Assembly: GCA_003550305.1 (NCBI GenBank)
Contig: QKYT01000036.1
Span: 351,715 to 365,544, forward strand
From: Glomus cerebriforme
Taxonomy: Eukaryota > Glomeromycota > Glomeromycetes > Glomerales > Glomeraceae
DNA: 13,830 nucleotides
Direction of reading: 5' to 3'
In this document: positions 7,615 through 13,830 of the stretch, piece by piece
How positions within the stretch are numbered: position 1 is the stretch's first letter
Layout: every line of letters begins with the position of its first letter
Position numbers and translations under genes: made by a program
Notes under the pieces: model-generated
Told to the model about the DNA's origin: nothing
The model's database searches: none
The model's input: only the letters and a program-made list of their open reading frames with translations

Positions 7615-7717
7615 TCAGTATTTTACAGCTATTCTCAACTAGTTATAGACTTTTTGCTAATAGATGGTATCTTTAGAGTTATTGGATTTTTTTGAAATTA
7701 AGTGAAATAAGTGAGAA

Positions 7718-7953
7718 GGGAATTCTAATCTAAACCAACCAGCCAGTTAGGAGATACTCAACTATCTGACCGGCTTTCCTTGCCTGATATGAGGAAGATA
7801 TCATATACAGTATAAGGAAGTTAAGAGGGAGTTTAAAGNAGGAAAAAAAACCAACCAGCCAGTTAGGAGATACTCAACTATCTGACCAGCTTTCCTTGCC
7901 TGATATGAGAAAGTTCTCATATACAGTATAAGAAAGGTAAGGGGGAGTTTAAA
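7718..7953 (+). repeat. Two tandem monomers of copy D
   Basis: Unit one is about 7718-7838, starting GGGAATTCTAATCTAAACC. Unit two is about 7849-7953, starting AACCAACCAGCCAGTTAGG and lacking the first 15 bases. In unit two, ATATGAGAA (7903-7911) and TTCTCATAT (7914-7922) form a perfect 9-bp-arm palindrome with a 2-base centre. CAGTTAGGAGATACTCAACTATCTG at 7860-7884 (25 bases) can fold into a second hairpin with a GAG-ATA-CTC tip. Both hairpins are recognisable in the other units. Confidence 0.8.
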
Positions 7954-8144
7954 ATGGGTAGATGGAGTAGTTTTTGAAAAGGATTATGGAGAGGAAATAA
8001 AATTGTGGTAATAATATAATTAAAGATACCATATGAAAATGATACGAAATATTGAACAAAGGTGGTATACTGGTATTTATATATTTAAAAATAATAAGAA
8101 TATAAAAATGAGTCAAAATTAATAGTTATACAATAATAAATTAA

Positions 8145-8165
8145 GCATGATGAGTCGCATCATGC
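8145..8165. repeat. Perfect 8-bp inverted repeat
   Basis: GCATGATG (8145-8152) and CATCATGC (8158-8165) pair perfectly around a 5-base loop, AGTCG. It lies in the tail of repeat copy D, but the palindrome is not evident at the same place in copy A. Confidence 0.6.
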
Positions 8166-8210
8166 AAATTTCTATATTTGGGAAATTAATAATGATTTAT
8201 TCCATCACAT

Positions 8211-8583
8211 GTTCATATACTGTACAGTATTATAATATAATGATACCTGTATTTCATCATATTAACTGTCATAAACTCAATTTTATTTTTACATCACATG
8301 AATTTATTGAATCGAAAAAAATTGATGAAAGGTATGTATTCATGTTTTTATTGGTAATTTTACAATTCATCAGAGAGATCCCTGAGCCTATTTAATACAA
8401 ATTTCCCTTTTGAATACAATAAGCACTAAAGTTTATATGTATTATTAATTATGCGTCTTTTTTAATAGATTCACATTAATATTATAATTTGACAGAACAA
8501 TGCAACTCTCACAATCTGTTATAATGAAAGGTAAACTAAATTTATCAAAAAAAGAATTTCAAATAACAATGTGATCTATTGAT
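8211..8583. other. 3' flank of the CKS gene, AT-rich
   Basis: No additional gene recognised. This is the downstream flank of the minus-strand CKS gene. No canonical AATAAA signal was found on the minus strand within about 80 bases of its stop codon, so the polyadenylation site is not assigned. Confidence 0.4.
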
Positions 8584-9873
8584 TTATTGTGGATTTTGAT
8601 TTCTATTTTCATTTTGATTTGGATTTGGATTTTGATTTGGATCTTGATCTTCATTTTGATTTGGATTTGGGTCTTGATTTGGGTCTTGATTTGGAACTGG
8701 GTATTTCAATTGATAATCCTTTTCGCGTTTAAAGAGTAAGATATGAGGTTCAGGAGAGTGGATTAAGTAATGTTCCCAACCTTGAGATTGAGTTACACCA
8801 AGATATCTCCATTCATCTTCTGATAACAATGTATTTCGAGGTAAGAATTGAGCAATTTCTCTTGGTAGAATAACATGTCTATATTCAGAAATATCATCTT
8901 GATATCTATCTGAATAATAAATGAAATATGAATATTCCCTTATATAATACTCTCTATATTCTTCAAATGTAGAAAAACTTATATTCTCTTCAATTTTACG
9001 ACGTTCCTCTAAAGTAAGTTCCTTTGGTTCTGGCTGTTGCTGTTGTTGGGGCTGTTGTTGTTGGGATGGTTGTTGCTGGAGCTGCTGCTGTTGTGATGGT
9101 TTTTGTTGTAACTGATGTTGTTGCAACTGCTGTTGTTGGAGCTGCAATTGCTGCTGTTGGAGCTGATGTTTTTGAGGCTGCTGTTGTAGAAGTTGATGTT
9201 TTGGGGGCTGCTGTTGTTGTTGAAGCTGATATTTTTGAGGCTGCTGTTGTTGTTGAAGCTGATATTTTTGAGGCTGCTGTTGTTGAAACTGTTGTCGCTG
9301 TTGTTGAAACCGTTGTTGATATAGCTGTTGTTGTTGAACCTGTTTTTGCTGGAATTGTTTATATTGGAGCTGTTGCTGTTGGGACGGTATTTGTTGGTAC
9401 AGTTGGGGATGTTTTTGTTGGAACTGTTGTTGCTGGAGATGTTTCTGTTGGAGCTGCTGCTGTTGGGGTGGTTTTTGTTGAAGCTTCTGCTGTTGGGGTT
9501 GGGATTGTTTTTGTTGGGACTGTTGTTGTAGGAACAGGTTATGTTGTGACTGTTGTTTCTGGAGATGTTTTTGTTGGAGCTGCTGCTGTTGAGATGTCTG
9601 TTTCTGAAGTTGTTGTTGGGGTTGTTTTTGTTTGGACTGTTGCTGTAGGAACGGGTTTTGTTGTAACTGTTGTAACTGTTGTTTCTGAAGGTGTTTTTGT
9701 TGGAGCTGCTGCTGTTGAGATGTTTGTTGCTGAAGCTGCTGCTGTTGAGATTGTTTTTGCTGTTTCTGTAGGAACGGATTTAGTTGAATCTGTTGTTTCT
9801 GGAGATATTTTTGTTGGAACTGTTTTTGTTGATGTTGGTATTGTAGTTGTTGAACAGGAGGCTGGCCTTGCAT
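8584..9873 (-). CDS. CKS1: Cyclin-dependent kinase regulatory subunit (CKS) with giant Gln-rich N-terminus
   Basis: A 429-residue single-exon ORF. Residues about 286-391 are a CKS/Suc1 domain, the small subunit that binds Cdk1-type kinases and directs them to phosphorylated substrates. Visible signatures are FIYYSDRY (317-324), SEYRHVILP (329-337), [10 protein letters not shown] (350-359), SQGWEHY (363-369) and the hinge [12 protein letters not shown] (372-383). The phosphate-pocket residues of human CKS correspond to R323, R332, S363, W366 and R383, all of acceptable type. Residues 1-280 are about 57% Gln by my count, with three units of about 40 residues (N-[PL]-FL at 32, 73, 112) and four of 10-11 (P-[QP]-K-[YH]-Q-L at 201, 212, 223, 233). 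Residues 392-429 form an Asn/Pro/Gln tail. Family members are usually about 80-150 residues; yeast Cks1 has a much shorter polyGln at the C-terminus. The first ATG of the frame is used, but a later start cannot be excluded. Confidence 0.9.
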   Translation of the reverse strand: MQGQPPVQQLQYQHQQKQFQQKYLQKQQIQLNPFLQKQQKQSQQQQLQQQTSQQQQLQQKHLQKQQLQQLQQNPFLQQQSKQKQPQQQLQKQTSQQQQLQQKHLQKQQSQHNLFLQQQSQQKQSQPQQQKLQQKPPQQQQLQQKHLQQQQFQQKHPQLYQQIPSQQQQLQYKQFQQKQVQQQQLYQQRFQQQRQQFQQQQPQKYQLQQQQQPQKYQLQQQQQPPKHQLLQQQPQKHQLQQQQLQLQQQQLQQHQLQQKPSQQQQLQQQPSQQQQPQQQQQPEPKELTLEERRKIEENISFSTFEEYREYYIREYSYFIYYSDRYQDDISEYRHVILPREIAQFLPRNTLLSEDEWRYLGVTQSQGWEHYLIHSPEPHILLFKREKDYQLKYPVPNQDPNQDPNPNQNEDQDPNQNPNPNQNENRNQNPQ

Positions 9874-10188
9874 AGTGAAGTGTTTTTTGCGATTTTTAAC
9901 TATTGGTAGAAGACTGGAAGAAGATATATAAATTGTGGTTAAAATACACGCAAAATAGGAAACAGTCAGAATTCAGAAACATGAATTAATATTACAAAGT
10001 AGACTTTTTTGTGACTCAATTTTGCATTTTATTAAAACAATCGCGTTTTATATCACATGACTATACATCACTTTCCCGTGATTTATCATATAATTTATCA
10101 GTTGTCACACGAATCCAGTTTACTAAACTTATCAGTGTAGTTTTTACTACATCAATCTATCTCTTGAAAAGTTTTTTTAAAGAAAAAT
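9874..10188. promoter_or_regulatory. Divergent promoter region between CKS1 and TAF9
   Basis: The 315 bp between the two start codons must hold the 5' ends of both genes. A TATATAT run on the minus strand (about 9924-9930) lies about 50 bases upstream of the CKS ATG. Sites seen by eye include TTTCCCGTG (about 10071-10079, E2F-like), TCGCGTTTT (10040-10048), TCACATGAC (10052-10060) and CACGAAT (10108-10114, close to the yeast cell-cycle box CACGAAA). None is proven, and short matches are expected by chance. No coding function is supported here. Confidence 0.5.
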
Positions 10189-10895
10189 ATGCCACGACCT
10201 CCAAATACACCACAAACACGATCAAAAGATCAAGTGCCGAGAGATTCTAGAGTTATACAACTTATATTACAAGCTGCAGGAATTAAAGATTATGAACCAA
10301 AAGTGGTTCAACAACTTTTAGAATTTGCTCATCGTAAGTAATATGTTAAATAATAAAAAATTTATTATACTGTTTGTTTTTATTATTTATAATTTCATTT
10401 TAGCTTTATTATTTTATTAATTTTTTTTTTTTATGTTAATAGGATATACAATTGATGTAATTCAAGATGCTTCAGCATATTCTGAACATGCAGCAAAGAA
10501 TGATATTGATATTGATGATATAAAACTTGCGATTCAAAGTCGTATTACTCATTCATTTGCTCCACCACCACGACAAGAAGTTTGTTATATAATATATATA
10601 TATTGATTTTTTTTATTTTCAATCGTGAAAAAATTCAAATAATTGATATTTATATTTTGAATATATAGTTATTGACGCTACTTGCTAAAGAACGCAATAA
10701 AGAACCATTACCACCTGTATCAGAAAGATATGGTCTGAGATTACCACCAGATCGTCATTGTTTAACTGCTGTTAATTTTCAACACATGCCCAAGGTATTA
10801 AACTCATTTAATTTTTCATTCTATTTATTTTCGTTTTTAAGATACTAAATTTATTTTTCATTAAATTTAAGCCATCCCCTGGCCATCTACAATAA
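10189..10895 (+). CDS. TAF9: Transcription initiation factor TFIID/SAGA subunit TAF9, four exons
   Basis: Exons 10189-10333, 10443-10579, 10669-10794 and 10872-10895 join in frame to give 143 residues. All three introns (109, 89 and 77 bp) start GT and end AG; intron 1 starts GTAAGT, and intron 3 has a branch-like ATACTAAAT. Residues about 18-85 form the H3-like histone fold (VIQLILQAAGIKDYEPKVV, then LLEFAHRY, AAKNDIDIDDIKLAIQSR), which in TAF9 pairs with TAF6 inside TFIID and SAGA. The conserved TAF9 segment YGLRLPPDRHCLTA (115-128) follows. The last exon codes only PSPGHLQ and a stop; without that splice, translation would stop at 10846. Length is close to yeast TAF9 (about 157). The start is the first ATG in frame with the fold. 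Acts in the nucleus on RNA polymerase II promoters. Confidence 0.93.
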
Positions 10896-11787
10896 GGAGG
10901 TTTTGTCATCAAATATACAGTAGATTTTACCGGAAATGATATGATGAAAGTTCTTTCATATAATAATATCTGATATTGTTAGAAAAAATTAACGATTGCA
11001 GGCTCAACTCAAATTATGATATGAATTTCAACGAACAAATTAATACAAATAATGATTTGATGATAATGATTTTACGTTTTTTTTCGAATTTTATCATAAA
11101 ACAATACTTTGCGAATTTATATTTTAAAATAAGAAAATAATTGCATGCTATTATTTAAGAGAAATGACGTTTAACGTTAAATAAATTAGTATATTACTTA
11201 TTTTATTGTCCGAAGCGTAGGACCTTCTAATTCTTTCAATTCTAGGCAAAGTGAACCCGCGTGATCATAAAAGTAATCAAAAAAAAAGAATGATTCGGAC
11301 ATCTAACGGACCCCGTTTCTTTAGTCTATATAATTTTCACAATTTGGTAACAAAGTTTATACGCTCATGCGTTATAATTCTAAAAAAAATCAAAAAAAAA
11401 AATGATTTTTTTTTTGTAAAATGTTGCTTAAATTGGAAATAGAGAGTGGTATTTAATAAAAAGTTTTTAGGCAATCTAAACAATTACCAGGTTTCATAAA
11501 TCTTCTTTTAATACTGTATATATATTTCTTATTTGTTAATCTAAAATAGATTCTAAATAATAATGCAAACTACAATAGCTACTAAGTGTATGAGTGTACT
11601 GTGTGTATATTATTAAAATTTGACGTTGTTATACTAATCGGAATTATTATAGCGAGGGAAACAGGAGTTAAGAAACAACGTTTTATAGTAACGTTGCGAT
11701 TTTGATATCGATCATCGCATCAAAGTTGAAAAAATAATCTCCAAATAAAGTTATGTCGCAATCAGGCTCTAAAATCGAGCACCCTTA
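10896..11787. other. Intergenic region downstream of TAF9
   Basis: No supported gene. A perfect 12-bp palindrome TTTAACGTTAAA lies at 11170-11181. TGTCCGAA (11207-11214) and TTCGGACA (11294-11301) form a short inverted pair that might be the end of an unrecognised element. A 63-codon open frame at 11251-11442 is Lys-rich because of A-runs and is not convincing. Confidence 0.45.
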
Positions 11788-12739
11788 TCCTAGACCCTTC
11801 CCTTAAATATGATTGGTTCAAATATGCTTAAATATTTTTATAAATATAACATTTATCTTGGAAAATAATTTTTTGCTCACTTTTTAAAAAGAATAAAAAA
11901 TTATTCTATACTTTTAATTAATAATATCCCAGATTTTTGTACACTTTAAAATATTAAAGAATAAACAAAGATTTTAAAATGCTGAATTGTTAGCATTTCA
12001 TCAAATTGCAGATAATTCAGTGATTGTAGAAAGATAATTTTACTACTATTCGACTCATCTTGATAAGACGATTCTAATGAGCTGTGTTTCATCCTAAATA
12101 TAAATCATAATGAAATTATTTTATTTAATTTAGTATAATAATTATAAAAATGTACAGTTTATTCAGAATTAATAATTATACTCTATTAAGCGCTACTATA
12201 TTTGAAACATTATCAGTTATAGAATTTTTATCAAAAAAACGCGTTTTAATATTATTACAAAAAAAAATCCATACCTTCACAACCAATTAAGCTAACCTCA
12301 TGAAAATTAATACGCAAGTATTTCCATACCCACTGAACAACTTTAGTTAAGCATCTTTTGCTTGTTTTCTTTAACCAAATTGTTCAAACTACGCCGTGAA
12401 AGTAAAAACAAAACGCGTCTTAATATTGTTAAAAACATATCTATAACTTCACAACATTCAAGCTAAACTCACGAAAATTAATATGCAAGTATTTCCATAC
12501 CTTATAAACAACATTTCTTAGACATTTTTCACCTGTTTAGGTTGATCAAAGTATTGAAATTACCACAATACAAAAGAACGCGTTTTTTATGAAGTTACTT
12601 ATGAAAATGTTCAACTTTTAATAATATTTATGAATAGTATTTAACTCTATTAATTAACAACCCGTTTTAAAATAAATTTTTAAAACATAAAACAAATATT
12701 AATTAATGTGGTGAACCAATCAAATTTGGGGGTCTAGGA
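11788..12739. mobile_element. Candidate non-autonomous TIR transposon, 952 bp, TA-flanked
   Basis: The left end 11788-11820 begins TCCTAGACCC and ends TGATTGGTTCA. The reverse complement of the right end 12712-12739 begins TCCTAGACCC and also ends TGATTGGTTCA, with a 5-bp length difference between. Both ends are flanked by TA (11786-11787 and 12740-12741), the target duplication of Tc1/mariner-type elements. There is no transposase ORF; the interior is AT-rich and includes a tandem repeat with period about 170 bp (12235-12600). The inverted ends are seen directly. The superfamily is inference, and a two-base TA flank in AT-rich DNA is weak evidence on its own. Confidence 0.65.
12235..12600. 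repeat. Tandem repeat, period about 165-174 bp, two and a bit copies
   Basis: Units are marked by ACGCGT at 12239, 12413 and 12578. Shared blocks include AAAACGCGTTTTAATATT (unit one; AAAACGCGTCTTAATATT in unit two), CTTCACAAC, GAAAATTAATA(C/T)GCAAGTA followed by TTTCCATACC, and AACAAC. The third copy is only a start (AAGAACGCGTTTTTTATGAA). It lies inside the TIR element at 11788-12739. Confidence 0.75.
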
Positions 12740-12741
12740 TA

Positions 12742-13043
12742 CACGGCGAATATAAATTACCAATTAAAAGTTCGGCACGTGATTTTTAATAGAATACACG
12801 TGACAAATAGGCATGTGACAAATAAATTTTCAGCCGTCCCCAAGTTAACAAAGCTTTTCGACATTGAAAGTCGGAAGCACTTTTGGATTTCCAAATCTTC
12901 TGAAGAAGTTTCCAATGTGCATCACTGCTTTTCGGTTATTAAAATTTTGTGTTTTGCCTCAATGACGATAAATTTGGTTGGTGTCAATTAATAACTGAAA
13001 AATTACCTAAGTTATAAATAAACACTAATTATAATAATTCTGA
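12742..13043. other. Intergenic stretch with E-box-like tandem
   Basis: CACGTGACAAATAGG (12797-12811) and CATGTGACAAATAAA (12812-12826) are tandem 15-bp units, and another CACGTG lies at 12777-12782. About 12827-12985 has higher GC and is open in more than one frame on both strands (for example complement CTLETSSEDLEIQKCF), but no family is recognised and no start or splice site decides among them. Confidence 0.35.
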
Positions 13044-13705
13044 AGAAACTTTTTCATAATTATATATCTGATATATTTAAAGTTTACATATTGGTATGGA
13101 AATTTTGAAAAAGTTGTTCAAAAAGAAAAAAATCAACTTTATAAGCAAAATATTAGGATAAATTATGATTTGGATAGAGGTGAAAGAAGAGCAAAATTTA
13201 AGAATTATTATTCTATTTTATGTGAAAAATGTAATCAATCGATTCATTACGATAAATTTTGTAAAGGTTATTATGCAAAAGTATCTAAGCAAGAAAAAAA
13301 AAGTATAAAACATGGGAATTGTAAAGAATGTTTTCAAGTAAATACGAATGAAAATGAATGTCATCCTTGTAATTTAAAACACTTACAACAAGATTTTGAT
13401 AAGTGGGCTTGTGGAAATAAGTATATTAATAAGAAATAGTCAACTTTCAGCTAAATACAACCTATATAAAATATTAGAATGGGCTCCATATGATAAATTT
13501 AATGATATAAAATATATAGCCGAAGGAGGCTTTATATCTAAAGTACTGTATATTCAGCTACTTAGATAGATGGAATAGATGGAAGAATTAAAAATGGAAA
13601 AGAGATGGACCGACACAAGTTGCTTTAAAAGTATTCAATAATTCATTAAATAATATAAGTGAAGATTTTATAAATGAGGTTTGTAAAATAAATAAATATC
13701 AATGA
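13044..13705 (+). pseudogene. Broken protein kinase gene of the Rhizophagus-type expanded family
   Basis: The frame opens after a stop at 13041-13043 and gives a Cys-rich leader: CEKC (13222-13233), a single Cys in FCKG, CKEC, then CHPC in HPCNLKHLQQDFDKWACGN. In intact relatives a similar CxxC leader ending DF.KW.SGN precedes a kinase domain. Here a frameshift at about 13434 makes the stop at 13437-13439. The next frame continues NSQLSAKYNLYKILEW, then APYDKFNDIKYIAEGGF, the glycine-rich loop. The loop then breaks: the following frame reads TVYSAT, stop (TAG at 13563 where Trp is expected), IDGIDGRIKN. Another shift near 13592 gives WKRDGPTQVALKVFNNS with the beta-3 Lys codon at 13628, and FINE before a possible donor at 13679. 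The rest of the kinase lies beyond the window or is lost. Confidence 0.75.
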
Positions 13706-13753
13706 AAACTTTAAAGATATTTTTGTACTTTTTTATTCACTTATTTATATAAA

Positions 13754-13784
13754 ATCTATATCTATCTATCTATATATCTATCTA
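13754..13784. repeat. ATCT microsatellite
   Basis: A short imperfect run of ATCT/ATAT tetranucleotides. It lies downstream of the kinase fragment, possibly within what was its intron. Confidence 0.8.
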
Positions 13785-13830
13785 ATTAAAAAAAAAGTTG
13801 AAAATCCGTTACGTTTAGATTAGCCTGTAT

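Larger units (their letters stand above)
7280..8210 (+). repeat. Composite repeat, copy D
   Basis: Same orientation as copy A. It has the coding remnant on the minus strand (7328-7614), two well-preserved monomers (7718-7953) and an AT-rich tail with ATAAAAATGAGTCAAAATTA at about 8102-8121 and an AATTTCTATATTTG...ATTTATTCC stretch at 8166-8204 that aligns with copy A near 1312-1350. An N at 7839 lies between the two monomers. This is the least decayed copy in its monomers and the best template for defining the family. Confidence 0.6.

Noticed and set aside
7412..7642. 76-residue plus-strand ORF rich in Phe/Ser/Val
   Set aside because: Antisense to the coiled-coil remnant of copy D.
8147..8395. 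82-residue ORF
   Set aside because: Starts inside the AT-rich tail of repeat copy D, has repeat-derived sequence, and shows no domain.
9024..9875. 283-residue plus-strand ORF rich in Val, Ala and Gly, and the overlapping Leu-rich ORF at 9328-9531
   Set aside because: They are the antisense of the CAA/CAG-rich Gln codons of the CKS gene, which cannot give stops on the other strand. The CKS domain proves the minus strand is the coding one.
10011..10250. 79-residue ORF overlapping the TAF9 start
   Set aside because: Covers the divergent promoter and is out of frame with the clearly conserved TAF9 exon 1.
11251..11442. 63-residue Lys/Phe-rich ORF
   Set aside because: Its composition comes from A and T runs, with no domain and no splice signals.
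11811..11823. GGTTCAAAT resembling a tRNA T-loop
   Set aside because: No acceptor or anticodon stem around it; it is part of the terminal inverted repeat of the 11788 element.
12779..12991. 70-residue plus-strand ORF
   Set aside because: It has no ATG at its start (GTG), and the opposite strand is equally open; there is no recognisable family.

Overview
This window looks like a piece of a very AT-rich eukaryotic nuclear genome, most likely a fungus. The best guess is an arbuscular mycorrhizal fungus of the Rhizophagus/Glomus type. The reasons are one gene with three short GT-AG introns, two conserved eukaryotic regulatory proteins (a CKS cyclin-dependent-kinase subunit and the transcription factor TAF9), a broken kinase gene with the Cys-rich leader and 'EW.PYDKF' signature typical of the huge kinase families of those fungi, and dense decayed repeats. 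The organism is an inference; no search was possible.

Only two intact genes are convincing, and they form a divergent pair. CKS1 lies on the minus strand (8584-9873) and TAF9 on the plus strand (10189-10895, four exons). Their start codons are 315 bp apart, so they probably share a promoter region. The CKS protein is unusual: the compact fold sits behind about 280 residues of glutamine-rich sequence and ahead of an Asn/Pro/Gln tail.

The left half (1-8200) is a graveyard of repeats. Four copies of one composite repeat occur at about 230-1360 (+), 2280-3395 (-), 5320-5900 (-) and 7280-8210 (+). Each carries one or two copies of a roughly 120-bp monomer with two hairpins, next to fragments of a Lys-rich coiled-coil coding sequence that reads away from the monomers. 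Between them lie two candidate inverted-repeat elements (3793-4301 and 6101-6305), a possible reverse-transcriptase remnant (6335-6559), a possible Sel1-repeat protein remnant (6972-7260) and a pair of long palindromes (3702-3756).

The right end (10896-13830) holds a 0.95-kb element with about 30-bp terminal inverted repeats flanked by TA (11788-12739), which contains a tandem repeat of about 170 bp, then a kinase pseudogene with at least three visible lesions (13044-13705) and a short ATCT microsatellite. No tRNA, rRNA or CRISPR array was seen.
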